Below are positions 55,510-64,000 of a DNA stretch of 64,000 bases, in pieces (position 1 is the stretch's first letter; each line of letters begins with the position of its first letter). The notes under the pieces were generated by a model that had not been told where the DNA came from, made no database searches, and saw only the letters and a program-made list of their open reading frames with translations. Source of the stretch: Alteromonas antoniana (GTDB lineage Bacteria > Pseudomonadota > Gammaproteobacteria > Enterobacterales > Alteromonadaceae); contig NZ_JAESDH010000001.1 in NCBI RefSeq assembly GCF_019249295.1, positions 62,001-126,000 of the forward strand, read 5' to 3'. The translations under genes were made by a program, and so were the position numbers.

Positions 55510-56391
55510 TTAAAAAGGCGTAGGTGACATAATCCGCAGCAAGGTTGCAGGACTGTCGCCTACCGCTTCCTGAGTAACCCAGTAACTGCCGTCTGGGGCC
55601 GCGCAAACGCCTTCTACCTGATCATGATCCGGTAACGGCCAAATTTTTGAAACCTTGAAGCCGGGAGTCACCTCTGCCAGAAAGGTATCAAAGTTTCCGA
55701 AAGGATCGCTGGCATAGCCTACGATGACATACTGTTGCCGCCTTTTATCCCAGTCTGCGCCAGTGATAACTCCGGGCAAGCCTTCAATATGCGCCACGGC
55801 TTTCAGTGTCTGATGATCAGTATCCGTGTCAACCTCATACACATGCGAGACACGACTGGCCCAGCTTTTTGAAAATATCAACAGCTTGCCGTCATGCCAC
55901 GTCATAGCCTCGGCGTCATAATCGTGCGCATAAGGCACGTTCTGCCCGGCGTTGTAGCCATCATAATCGATACTTAGTGTTCGCAAGTGTGACATGGTAT
56001 CGCGGTTGATGATTTCTATGCTCAGCGACGACCGATTGCCCCGGTTGTTACCGATATCGCCAACAAAGATGGCATCGTGGCTGGCTGTGATGGCCTCCCA
56101 GTCGACATTGGGTTTTTCCAGCGAACTCTGAGCAACGATGCGCGCCATTGAGTCGATGGTGAAAACGGTAGCTGGATTACCTGAATCGTTGATAGTAAGG
56201 GCCTGATTGTTCAGGCAATACAATCCCGATGACTCAGAGAGCTGTGGCGGCAGCGGATAGCTATCGGTTATGGTGATGTCTGCGACTGTATCGTCGTACA
56301 CGGCGGCACACCCGGTTAACCCGAACAGAAGCACTGTCGCCCATAAAGTAGCAACGGATGGCAGAACAGTAGGTTGGTGTGGTCTTGCCAA
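55510..56391 (-). CDS. Lipoprotein with beta-propeller-like repeats
   Basis: 293 residues. A lipobox (LTGC, Cys at about 28) makes it an envelope lipoprotein. The mature part has repeated W/G-rich blades (LSESSGLYCLNNQ, NVDWEAITASHDAIFVGDIG, YDAEAMTWHDGKLLIFSKSW, QVEGVCAAPDGSYWVTQEA) in the style of SdiA-regulated or esterase-like propellers. It follows the VWA/PEP-CTERM gene by 40 bases on the same strand, so the two are probably one operon. Function unknown. Confidence 0.75.
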   Translation of the reverse strand: MARPHQPTVLPSVATLWATVLLFGLTGCAAVYDDTVADITITDSYPLPPQLSESSGLYCLNNQALTINDSGNPATVFTIDSMARIVAQSSLEKPNVDWEAITASHDAIFVGDIGNNRGNRSSLSIEIINRDTMSHLRTLSIDYDGYNAGQNVPYAHDYDAEAMTWHDGKLLIFSKSWASRVSHVYEVDTDTDHQTLKAVAHIEGLPGVITGADWDKRRQQYVIVGYASDPFGNFDTFLAEVTPGFKVSKIWPLPDHDQVEGVCAAPDGSYWVTQEAVGDSPATLLRIMSPTPF

Positions 56392-56431
56392 CGGAAATTC
56401 CCTCTTCCGAAGTTATGATTGGGTTTGAAAA

Positions 56432-57262
56432 TCAGACGCGACGTCGACGCTGGCGAATCGCCAGTGCAATCATTCCGGCAAACATCAGTCCCAGTGAGGC
56501 TGGCGCATTTATCGGGTTGTTGTCTTCAGTACACACGTCTGCGTTGGGGTTTAACCCGCAATAATCCTCAATGATTTCAGATGCTTTAACATCACCGAGA
56601 CCAGACATAAAGTTTTCAGCTTGCGATACACTTGTGGTTTTGAGCGTTTCCAAATCAAAAACATTTCCACCGGTTCCTATAGCTACAGAGCCCAAATCGC
56701 CACTTGTTGAACCACCGGACAATACCGCGTTTAACCGCACATTATTCTCTTCCAGCGCGGTTTGGGTTACAGCTGCTTCACTGCCGTCATCAGCCTCTTC
56801 ATCAGTAAACACAATGAAGTTCTTAATAGCATTACCGGTATAGCTAAGCACATCGCCGTTTATGAAAACAGATAGTGCCTGCTGGATGGCAATGAATGGT
56901 AACTCATCTTTTCCCGTATATTCCAGGCCATTATCGTCGTCAGAAACTGCTGCAAACAACGCGCTTAAGTCGGTGGTAAAATCCTGTAAAATCCGTCCGA
57001 AATCATTACTGCTCCCGCCGAAAGCCACAACCGAGTAATTAGCTTTAATATCGCGCTTCAGCAATGAACTGTTAAAAAAGGATAGATTTGAAAAGATATT
57101 TTCTGTCAGCAGACCCGAGCCGTCAGTATTCATCGAGCCGGACTCATCCATAAAGATAACAATATCGGTTTCAATCATTGCCGCATTTGCTTTAACAGCA
57201 GATATTGCAGCAAGACTCAGTGCAAAACACGTGAGGATTATTTTACCAGTCAGCTTTTTCAT
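56432..57262 (-). CDS. Secreted VWA-domain protein with PEP-CTERM-like sorting tail
   Basis: 276 residues. A signal peptide (1-28, ending ANA-A) leads to a von Willebrand A domain whose metal-binding MIDAS motif is Asp39-Glu-Ser41-Gly-Ser43. The C-terminus has the tripartite sorting layout: a short motif (INAPASLGL), a hydrophobic helix (MFAGMIALAI) and a basic cluster (RQRRRRV). That is the Alteromonadales version of the PEP-CTERM signal, processed by an exosortase, which must be encoded elsewhere. A lipoprotein gene follows 40 bases later. Binding partner unknown. Confidence 0.85.
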   Translation of the reverse strand: MKKLTGKIILTCFALSLAAISAVKANAAMIETDIVIFMDESGSMNTDGSGLLTENIFSNLSFFNSSLLKRDIKANYSVVAFGGSSNDFGRILQDFTTDLSALFAAVSDDDNGLEYTGKDELPFIAIQQALSVFINGDVLSYTGNAIKNFIVFTDEEADDGSEAAVTQTALEENNVRLNAVLSGGSTSGDLGSVAIGTGGNVFDLETLKTTSVSQAENFMSGLGDVKASEIIEDYCGLNPNADVCTEDNNPINAPASLGLMFAGMIALAIRQRRRRV

Positions 57263-57523
57263 ACCACTACACCTTAACTACACATGCAGAATAAGCACGT
57301 ATCTGCAAACACCTTGATTAACAGGCATATCGAAAGTAACTAGTTTATCACGAGTTTTTGAACGAATAAAAAATAAACGACGCATTATGCTTAAATGATC
57401 TATATCTTATCATTATCTGTTTTAATTACTTTATGCCCCCAGGCCAAACTTCATTCTAAATTACTCTAGTGTGTTGCGCCCAGGCGAGTATAAATTTATA
57501 TCCAATGATAAAAGGAATTCGCG

Positions 57524-59323
57524 TTGTCTGATCCGCTCGTCTCTCTGGTAATGGTCGGCTTGCTGTCAATTGGCTGCCAGTATCTTGCCTATAAAATCCG
57601 CCTCCCTGCCATTTTACCTCTGCTGATTGTGGGGATTTTAGTTGGCCCGGTTTTCGGCGTGCTGGACCCTGACGCTCTGTTTGGCGATTTGTTGTTCCCC
57701 GTAGTCTCGTTGTCGGTGGCTATCATCCTGTTTGAGGGCTCACTTACCCTGCGGTTTGGTGATATTGCCGGGCACGACAATATGGTAAGAAACCTGTGTT
57801 CCGTTGGTGTGGTGGTCACATGGTTGGTGGCTGCGCTTGCGGCGCATTACGCACTGGATTTGTCCTGGCAGCTATCGTTCCTGTTCGGGGCAATTGTGAC
57901 CGTTACCGGTCCTACTGTAATTGTTCCAATGCTGCGCACAGTCAGACCAAAAACCAACCTTGCGAATATACTGCGCTGGGAAGGGATAATCATTGATCCT
58001 ATCGGCGCGTTACTCGCGGTACTAACCTACGAGTTTATCGTCGCTTCACAAGATTCTGCCATCTCGCACACGCTTTATACCTTTGGTAAAACCATCGGCA
58101 TCGGCTTTGTGCTGGGGCTGGCGAGCGGCTATTTACTTGGTCTCTCCATTCGCAAGAAATGGATACCACACTATCTGCAAAATACCGCAGTGCTTACTAT
58201 CATTTTGGCAGTGTTTGCCGCATCTAACTATGTTGCGCATGAATCAGGCCTGCTGGCTGTTACCATTGCCGGCATGGTACTGGCCAACATGAAAAATGTG
58301 GATGTGGAGGATATTCTGGAGTTCAAAGAAACACTCAGCGTGTTGCTTATCTCCGGGCTGTTTATCCTGTTGGCCAGCCGTTTAAATCTCGCTAGCGTGA
58401 TTGACGTGGGTGCAGGTGTCTTCATTGTTCTGGCAGCGATCATGTTTGTTGCCAGACCGTTGTCTGTGCTTGCCTCTTCCTTCGGAACCGGGCTTAACTG
58501 GCGCGAACTGGCACTGTTAAGCTGGATTGCGCCTCGGGGGATTGTTGCTGCTGCGGTATCGGCGTTGTTTTCACTTAAGCTTGAAGAAATAGGATACGAA
58601 GGAGCCAGCATCATCGTTCCTATCGTTTTTCTGGTTATTATTGCCACTGTCGTGGTGCAAAGTCTTTCCGCCCGTTCGGTGGCTAAGCTGTTGAAGGTGC
58701 GCGCGCCAGCGCCAACCGGTTTTCTTATTTTTGGTGGCAGCAAGTTCAGCCGCTTGATGGCGAAGGAAATGATTAACCAGAAGCTATCAGTATGTATTGC
58801 AGATACTAACTGGGACGCTATTCGCGAAGCCAGAATGATGGATATACCGGTTTATTTCGGCAATCCGATGTCAGACCATGCCGCCCGCCACCTGGAGATG
58901 GGCACGTTTGGCACCGTTCTTATTATGTCGCCCTACAAACAACTTAACCCCATGATTGCTTATCATTTTGAATACACAATGGGCAAAGACAAAGTATGGG
59001 GACTGTCAAACAACGAACAGACGGCACGCCCCAGCCACCAGGTAGGCGAGCATTATGCGAAAAAGCTAACCCTGTTTGATGAGGGCGTTACGTACGGTTA
59101 TTTAGCTACTGCTGTCGCTCACGGCGGTTCGATAAAAACAACGCGGATCACGGAAGAATTCAGTTATGAAGACTATCTGAAAACTTATGGCAGCAGGGTA
59201 ACCCCACTCATTGGGCTTGACGCGGATAATCGGATCCATACATTTTTGACTGGAAAAGAATTGTTACCGGAAGCCGGGTGGAGAATTATCAGTTTGATAG
59301 TACCGGAAGGCGAATCTGTTTAG
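57524..59323 (+). CDS. CPA-type cation:proton antiporter with C-terminal TrkA-N-like domain
   Basis: 599 residues with a TTG start behind AAGGA (57512-57516 region). Twelve or so membrane helices fill residues 1-385, with the antiporter core TVTGPTVIVPML, GIIIDPIGALLAVLTYEFIV and LSWIAPRGIVAAAVSALF, where the D-P of helix 5 is the ion site of the NhaP/CPA1 group. A cytoplasmic Rossmann-like domain begins FLIFGGSKFS (about 400) and a further C-terminal domain follows. The TrkA-N-like domain suggests nucleotide gating. Na+ or K+ specificity cannot be told. Confidence 0.9.
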   Translation: MSDPLVSLVMVGLLSIGCQYLAYKIRLPAILPLLIVGILVGPVFGVLDPDALFGDLLFPVVSLSVAIILFEGSLTLRFGDIAGHDNMVRNLCSVGVVVTWLVAALAAHYALDLSWQLSFLFGAIVTVTGPTVIVPMLRTVRPKTNLANILRWEGIIIDPIGALLAVLTYEFIVASQDSAISHTLYTFGKTIGIGFVLGLASGYLLGLSIRKKWIPHYLQNTAVLTIILAVFAASNYVAHESGLLAVTIAGMVLANMKNVDVEDILEFKETLSVLLISGLFILLASRLNLASVIDVGAGVFIVLAAIMFVARPLSVLASSFGTGLNWRELALLSWIAPRGIVAAAVSALFSLKLEEIGYEGASIIVPIVFLVIIATVVVQSLSARSVAKLLKVRAPAPTGFLIFGGSKFSRLMAKEMINQKLSVCIADTNWDAIREARMMDIPVYFGNPMSDHAARHLEMGTFGTVLIMSPYKQLNPMIAYHFEYTMGKDKVWGLSNNEQTARPSHQVGEHYAKKLTLFDEGVTYGYLATAVAHGGSIKTTRITEEFSYEDYLKTYGSRVTPLIGLDADNRIHTFLTGKELLPEAGWRIISLIVPEGESV

Positions 59324-59641
59324 CGGGCTTAGATGAAACAGCACCCTGTCATGACTGACAGGGTGCCTCTCCCTGGAAAACGTTGTAGTCAAGCGCTGAC
59401 ATCGTGTCGGCTTTGTTGTTTGACTTTTGCCTGAGTTACGCCGTCCCCAGTACTTTTGCAACCCTTAGGCCAACTCTCATTTTCACTTATATTACAGTTA
59501 CTTAAAAATTTTCTGCACGCAATAAATGAAAGCGCTCACATCAAATCGGTGCAATAACTTTCATTGACGCACTAAAGCGGGGTTCATTTTTTAGTCATTA
59601 ACTGACCAGAGCGATACCGCCGAAGAGGATTCAGATACCGG
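59324..59641. other. Intergenic region between convergent antiporter and waaA
   Basis: 318 bases between convergent genes. A perfect 10-base-pair inverted repeat (59341-59350 with 59357-59366, 6-base loop) lies 17 bases after the antiporter stop; it lacks a T-run but is probably its transcription end. The rest shows no gene. Confidence 0.55.
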
Positions 59642-60946
59642 TTAGCGCAACACTTTATCAAGACAGCTAAGTGTTTTTTCCAGTGCCCCGCTGTTTTCTT
59701 TTATCACATCCTGCCCTGCCCGTCCGGCATGTCGGGCCTGTTCCGGGTTTTCAAGCCACGACGCGAGACAAACCTGTATTTCACTAGCGTCGCTGACAAT
59801 TGTGAGAGCACCTTTTTCTTCAAGATACTGACAAATTACCGGATTGTTGTATGTGTGAGGCCCCATGATCACAGGGACACCCACCGCGGCCGGTTCGAGG
59901 GCGTTGTGCCCGCCTTTGTCAGCCAGCGAGCCGCCAACAAAACTAAAGTCCGCTATCTGGTAGGCCTGATTAAGTTTACCCATCTCGTCCAGTAGCACTA
60001 CACTACAGTCGGCGGGGATTGTTTGTGTTTGCGAGGATTTAACGAAGCTCACGGACTGACTTTCCAGTAGTTTCGCAACAACAGCAAAGCGTTCCGGATG
60101 CCTGGGTACCAAAACTAATAACAGGTCTGGATGCGCAGGCACAAGAGAACGACAGGCATCAAACAACGCCTGCTCTTCAGGCTCGTGCGTACTGCCTGCA
60201 ACCATAATACTGCGCATGCCACGCTGTAGCCCCAAAAACGCAGATTCAGTTTCTGTTGCAAGTGCCTGATCAAACTTAATGTTATTTGTCAGCGTGATCC
60301 GGTCATCCCCAATTCCCAGCTTTTTATAATTAGCGAAGTCGCGCTCTCCCTGAGCACACACGTGCGATACCTTGTGCAGCATCGGAGAAAACAGGGCGGA
60401 AACTTTACTGTACCGTGCCGCCGAGCGGTCGGTCATTCTCGCGTTAATAACCACAACCGGGATCTTGCGTTGCCAGCAGCAATGAATAAGGTTTGGCCAA
60501 AGCTCCACTTCCGTAATCAATACCGCTTTGGGCTTCAACCTGGTCAGCAACAAGTTCATGGTTAACGGTAAGTCGAAGGGTAAATACGCGATATTCACCG
60601 CATCGCCAAAAATAGCTTTTGCACGTGCAGAGCCGGTAGCGGTTGTAGTCGTGACCGTAACAGATACGTCAGGCTCGTTCTCCATTATCCGCTTTATCAG
60701 ACTGGACGCTGCAACCACTTCTCCCACGGACACACAATGGAATAAATACCCATGGGTTGACGCGGGTACCGGTACTACTCCAAAACGCTCTTTTTGTCGG
60801 TTTGCAAACGCATCCGGTTGCTTTCTTGCCTTCAGCCATAAGTTAATCGCCGCGAAAGGCATCGCCACGGCCAGCAAAACGGTATAACACCAGCGCATCA
60901 ACGTGTGCGTCAGTGTCGGCGAATAAGACGTTTCAATAGAATTCAT
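59642..60946 (-). CDS. waaA: 3-deoxy-D-manno-octulosonic acid (KDO) transferase
   Basis: 434 residues from the ATG at 60946; in-frame starts at 61030 (longer) and 60898 (MRWCYT, where most homologues begin) are possible. The enzyme adds KDO to lipid A precursor. An N-terminal anchor helix, the GT-B fold motifs HCVSVGEVVAA and TTTTATGSARAKAIFGD, and the catalytic stretch LITEVELWPNL with the C-terminal KGGHNALEPAAVGVPVIMGP confirm it. The neighbouring family 4 glycosyltransferase suggests a small LPS-core locus. Confidence 0.95.
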   Translation of the reverse strand: MNSIETSYSPTLTHTLMRWCYTVLLAVAMPFAAINLWLKARKQPDAFANRQKERFGVVPVPASTHGYLFHCVSVGEVVAASSLIKRIMENEPDVSVTVTTTTATGSARAKAIFGDAVNIAYLPFDLPLTMNLLLTRLKPKAVLITEVELWPNLIHCCWQRKIPVVVINARMTDRSAARYSKVSALFSPMLHKVSHVCAQGERDFANYKKLGIGDDRITLTNNIKFDQALATETESAFLGLQRGMRSIMVAGSTHEPEEQALFDACRSLVPAHPDLLLVLVPRHPERFAVVAKLLESQSVSFVKSSQTQTIPADCSVVLLDEMGKLNQAYQIADFSFVGGSLADKGGHNALEPAAVGVPVIMGPHTYNNPVICQYLEEKGALTIVSDASEIQVCLASWLENPEQARHAGRAGQDVIKENSGALEKTLSCLDKVLR

Positions 60947-61399
60947 AATGCTCGTAGTAATGTGTTCCAGGTCGCGTTGCGCTAAGCTGTCTTTATCTTT
61001 CTTGTGACGGCCGCTTCGCAGAAAGTACATTTCCAGGGCGCTTTCGCAATTTTGTAATTTGAGCCAGCCCGGTATCTACCGTATCTAACACACTGATATT
61101 GCACAAACCGACTCTGTTTACCTTACGCTGCCCGGCGGTGCCATTTCAGCCATTGTAGTGAGATGCGCACGTGACACCAAGCGAAAAACTAACTAAATTT
61201 CTATCATGGGTGCTGACGCTGTTGGGTTAATGAAAAGGTCAAAATACTATTCACAACGATCCTGCTTAGCGCGTGTGCGTACTTATATGCTAAGTAAAAT
61301 ATGTGTGACTAATTAATTCAGAATAGACACTTAATCGCGGTGGAACGTTTACGATAACCAAGGTCTCCGCGTCTAGTTGTTTGCTCTGATGGAGTAACC
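60947..61399. other. Intergenic region between divergent waaA and glycosyltransferase
   Basis: About 450 bases (370 if waaA starts at 61030) holding two divergent promoters. A 6-base inverted repeat CTTAGC (61265-61270)/GCTAAG (61289-61294) is present. No further gene supported. Confidence 0.4.
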
Positions 61400-62527
61400 A
61401 TGGATAAAAGGATTTTACATCTCGAATTTGGCCGCCATTTTTATGGTGGCGCGAAACAGCTTGAGTATCTGGTCAATGCCGAAGCACATACCGGTAATAC
61501 TGAACACCACATCGCGTGTCCGGAGGGTAGTGACCTCGCAAGGCAGTTGAAGGGGCAATCATGCACGGTGCATCCCATCAGTTACGAGCGTGACATTGAC
61601 GCAATGGTCGTACAGCGTCTAAAGACACTCATTGACGATATCAAGCCGGATCTTATTCATATACACAGCCGACATGGCGCCGATGTATGGGGCGCCATTA
61701 CGTCCCGACTGACCGGAGTCCCGGCTATTTATACCCGGCGCACCGATGACAATGAGTCTGCGCTATCCAGGCTGAAATACTCGCAATTCAAAGCCGTAGT
61801 CAGCGTGTCTGAAGGCGTTAAAAAAGTGGTTTCGAAGCTTTGTCCTGACGATGTACTGCAACCGGTCATCTATCCGGCAATCGATACCAGTGAGTTCACG
61901 TTTTCACTCGATAGAGAATGGTTAAATAAAACATTTTCTGTACCGGGGGACCACAAAGTCGTGGCAAATATTTCTCAGTTGACGGAGCGTAAAGGCCAGG
62001 GCGACCTTATCCTTGCGATGCGAAACGTGTTAGAAGCCAGCGACAAGATAACCTGTCTGATATTCGGTGAGGGCCCACAGAAGGAAAATTATCAGTCGAT
62101 GATCGACCGTTACGATCTTAATGAACACGTTAAGCTGTGTGGCTTCTCAGAGAATGTTTCCCGAATTCTGCCCAATATTGACGTGCTGGTGCATCCTGCA
62201 TACTCAGAGGGCTTGGGCTCTATTTTATTGCAGGCAGGCGCGACCAAGCGGATGGTTATCGCCTGCCCTTGTGGTGGTATCAGCGAAATAATCAAACACA
62301 ACGAAACCGGAATACATGTCGATGTAGGCTCGCCTGATACGTTAAGCGAACAAATCACACTGGCGCTGGAGAAGCCAGAGCGTGCAAACGAGTTTGGGCA
62401 AAAACTGTTTGAATGGGTGCAGGATAACTTCAATGTCTCGGAGATGGCACAAGCCTATGATGACTTGTACACCCAGGTTATTCAAAACGAACAAGACAAG
62501 GAGCAGGCTACAAAATCAGAGGCATAA
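61400..62527 (+). CDS. Glycosyltransferase family 4
   Basis: 375 residues, GT-B fold. The N-terminal half begins ILHLEFGRHFYGGAKQLEYLV, with acceptor-side glycine motif GGAKQ; the C-terminal half carries the nucleotide-sugar motifs NISQLTERKGQGDLI, IFGEGPQKENY and the E-x7-E type stretch HPAYSEGLGSILLQAGA. No membrane segment. It lies divergent from waaA and is probably an LPS core or capsule sugar transferase, but sugar and acceptor cannot be inferred. A shared terminator separates it from rpsQ. Confidence 0.88.
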   Translation: MDKRILHLEFGRHFYGGAKQLEYLVNAEAHTGNTEHHIACPEGSDLARQLKGQSCTVHPISYERDIDAMVVQRLKTLIDDIKPDLIHIHSRHGADVWGAITSRLTGVPAIYTRRTDDNESALSRLKYSQFKAVVSVSEGVKKVVSKLCPDDVLQPVIYPAIDTSEFTFSLDREWLNKTFSVPGDHKVVANISQLTERKGQGDLILAMRNVLEASDKITCLIFGEGPQKENYQSMIDRYDLNEHVKLCGFSENVSRILPNIDVLVHPAYSEGLGSILLQAGATKRMVIACPCGGISEIIKHNETGIHVDVGSPDTLSEQITLALEKPERANEFGQKLFEWVQDNFNVSEMAQAYDDLYTQVIQNEQDKEQATKSEA

Positions 62528-62556
62528 AAAAAGCCGCTACAAGAGCGGCTTTTTTA
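62527..62556. terminator. Bidirectional terminator between glycosyltransferase and rpsQ
   Basis: Seven-base-pair core stem AGCCGCT (62532-62538)/AGCGGCT (62544-62550) flanked by A-run and T-run, so it ends both the glycosyltransferase gene and the ribosomal protein operon. Confidence 0.9.
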
Positions 62557-62577
62557 AAGACTTAGAAAAGTCAGAGC

Positions 62578-62835
62578 TTATACGCCTGCTTTTTCTACAA
62601 CGTCAACCAGAGTCCAAGTTTTGTTCTTGGAGATAGGACGACACTCACGTACTGTGACTGTATCGCCTTGGTTAGCAACGTTGCTTTCGTCGTGGGCGTG
62701 GATCTTAGTAGAACGCTTGATGAACTTCCCATAGATAGGGTGCTTAACGAAACGTTCAACTACAACAGTAATGGTTTTATCCATCTTGTTGCTAACCACA
62801 CGACCTTGTACTGTACGAATTTTTTGCTCAGTCAT
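62578..62835 (-). CDS. rpsQ: 30S ribosomal protein S17
   Basis: 85 residues. The primary 16S rRNA binding protein, recognised by [19 protein letters not shown] and [20 protein letters not shown]. Its start overlaps the rpmC stop by one base. It is the last gene before a terminator, so the S10-type operon ends here. Confidence 0.98.
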   Translation of the reverse strand: MTEQKIRTVQGRVVSNKMDKTITVVVERFVKHPIYGKFIKRSTKIHAHDESNVANQGDTVTVRECRPISKNKTWTLVDVVEKAGV

Positions 62836-63026
62836 TACGCATCAGCCTTTTGAGTCAGAATGGTTTTAACACGCGCGATGGTACGACGCACTTTTCTCAG
62901 CTGGTCGGTTTTTTCAAGCTGACCAGTTGTGTGCTGCATGCGCAAGTTGAACTGTTCGCGTAGCAGGTTTAACAACTCTGCGTTCAGCTCTTCTACGCTT
63001 TTTTCTTTCAGTTCAGTCGCTTTCAT
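62835..63026 (-). CDS. rpmC: 50S ribosomal protein L29
   Basis: 63 residues: [19 protein letters not shown] and [16 protein letters not shown] are typical. Located at the exit of the peptide tunnel. One-base overlaps with both rplP and rpsQ show tight translational coupling. Confidence 0.98.
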   Translation of the reverse strand: MKATELKEKSVEELNAELLNLLREQFNLRMQHTTGQLEKTDQLRKVRRTIARVKTILTQKADA

Positions 63027-63439
63027 TACATCACCGTCCGAGTTACAAAGGTTGTCTTAAATGGCAGTTTTGCCGCTGCCAATTCAAACGCTTCGCGTGC
63101 GAGTTCTTCAGGAACACCTTCCATCTCGTACAAAACACGACCAGGTTGAATCTGGCATACCCAGTACTCTACGTTACCTTTACCTTTACCCTGACGAACC
63201 TCAAGAGGCTTTTCAGTGATTGGCTTGTCTGGGAAAACCCGAATCCAGATTTTACCCTGACGCTTAACGTGACGAGTCATAGCACGACGCGCGGCTTCGA
63301 TTTGGCGTGCAGTCATGCGACCGCGGCCAGTTGCCTTCAGGCCATAGGTACCGAAGCTTACTTTGCTACCTGCAACAGCAAGACCACGGTTACGACCTTT
63401 ATGCATTTTACGAAATTTCATGCGTTTTGGTTGTAACAT
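63026..63439 (-). CDS. rplP: 50S ribosomal protein L16
   Basis: 137 residues: [19 protein letters not shown] opens the protein and [17 protein letters not shown] is conserved. The Arg in this region (RQGKGKGN) is next to the site hydroxylated by RoxA (YcfD) in E. coli. It follows rpsC by 3 bases. Confidence 0.98.
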   Translation of the reverse strand: MLQPKRMKFRKMHKGRNRGLAVAGSKVSFGTYGLKATGRGRMTARQIEAARRAMTRHVKRQGKIWIRVFPDKPITEKPLEVRQGKGKGNVEYWVCQIQPGRVLYEMEGVPEELAREAFELAAAKLPFKTTFVTRTVM

Positions 63440-63442
63440 GAT

Positions 63443-64000
63443 TTAGCCCTCTCGCTTAGCGCTGCGGCCTTTCTTCTTAGGCTGAGGAGGAGTTGGCTCC
63501 TGGTTCGTAGGCAATCCACCCAGAACTTCACCTTTGAAGATCCATACTTTAACGCCGATGATACCGTAGGTAGTTGACGCTTCTGAGGTTGCGTAATCAA
63601 TGTCTGCACGGAAAGTGTGCAGTGGAACGCGACCTTCACGGTACCATTCAGTACGGGCAATCTCTGCACCGCCTAAACGACCGCTAACTTCAACTTTGAT
63701 ACCTTTAGCACCAAGACGCATTGCGTTTTGTACCGCGCGCTTCATAGCACGACGGAACATTACACGACGCTCCAGCTGGCTAGAGATGCTATCAGCGACT
63801 AACTGACCATCCAGCTCTGGCTTGCGTACTTCCGCAATGTTGATCTGAGCAGGCACGCCGGCCAGCTTAGATACATGATTACGCAGCTTTTCTACGTCTT
63901 CACCTTTCTTACCGATGACAACGCCAGGACGAGCAGTGTGAATAGTTACACGGATGCTCTTCGCAGGACGCTCAATCACGATCTTAGACAGTGAAGCGTT
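63443..64000 (-). CDS. rpsC: 30S ribosomal protein S3 (5' end outside window)
   Basis: The last 185 residues are in the window and the frame is open to the right edge, so the start lies beyond it. The KH domain ([14 protein letters not shown]) and the C-terminal domain ([33 protein letters not shown]) are clear. S3 sits at the mRNA entry channel. It is the first visible gene of the S10-type operon tail rpsC-rplP-rpmC-rpsQ. Confidence 0.98.
   Translation of the reverse strand, partial: NASLSKIVIERPAKSIRVTIHTARPGVVIGKKGEDVEKLRNHVSKLAGVPAQINIAEVRKPELDGQLVADSISSQLERRVMFRRAMKRAVQNAMRLGAKGIKVEVSGRLGGAEIARTEWYREGRVPLHTFRADIDYATSEASTTYGIIGVKVWIFKGEVLGGLPTNQEPTPPQPKKKGRSAKREG

Noticed and set aside
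59341-59366. Perfect hairpin after the antiporter as a special regulatory element
   Set aside because: Position right after the stop between convergent genes is better explained as a transcript end, despite the missing T-run.

Overview
The window looks like chromosome of a marine gammaproteobacterium of the Alteromonadaceae type (Alteromonas/Salinimonas-like; genus not decided). This rests on the protein families (H-NOX signalling, PhaR-controlled PHB genes, DUF2982, DUF808, an Alteromonadales-style PEP-CTERM tail) and on the S10-type ribosomal genes at the right edge. Gene density is high and most genes are core. I see no prophage, insertion sequence, CRISPR array, rRNA or tRNA.

Layout. 1-1 kb: start of a PAS signalling protein behind an H-NOX nitric-oxide sensor gene (minus strand). 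1-7 kb: parC, then a divergent BarA-like hybrid histidine kinase. 7-13.3 kb: DUF2982 protein with an overlapping 46-codon membrane gene, an RND efflux permease with its adaptor, and a divergent TetR regulator with a candidate operator. 13.3-20.7 kb: pyrB, hemL, a class III adenylate cyclase, Dyp peroxidase, gamma-glutamyltransferase and a family 2 glycosyltransferase. 21-24.5 kb: catalase and the nitrogen-regulated glnK-amtB operon, with a sigma-54 promoter and an NtrC-like site. 24.7-30 kb: small envelope proteins, pirin, VanZ-like and DUF808 proteins, and three very short genes (53-, 69- and 52-residue products). 30-32.5 kb: PBP1b.

32.6-40.7 kb is a polyhydroxybutyrate (PHB) region: DUF6489-phaC, phaR, two phasins, an intracellular depolymerase, a lytic transglycosylase, and phaB on the other strand. 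PhaC polymerises hydroxybutyryl-CoA made by PhaB, phasins coat the granules, PhaZ mobilises them, and PhaR senses polymer. Three near-identical TGCTGC-N3-GCARCA palindromes sit before the phasin operon and are the clearest regulatory signal in the window. The thiolase PhaA is not in the window.

40.8-52.7 kb: hrpB, thpR, purU, a two-gene membrane protein/diguanylate cyclase operon, YgjV, an exported M3 peptidase and a chemotaxis receptor. 53-57.3 kb: exported proteins, including an amidohydrolase and a two-gene operon of a VWA protein with a PEP-CTERM-like tail and a propeller-like lipoprotein. 57.5-62.5 kb: a CPA-type antiporter, waaA and a family 4 glycosyltransferase. 62.5-64 kb: rpsQ, rpmC, rplP and partial rpsC (minus strand). 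The ribosomal cluster ends here at a terminator after rpsQ, so the spc operon does not follow it.

No clearly undescribed multi-gene system was found. The best leads are the PhaR operator triplet, the H-NOX protein with an altered YxSxR motif, the VWA/PEP-CTERM pair and several unannotated-size small genes.
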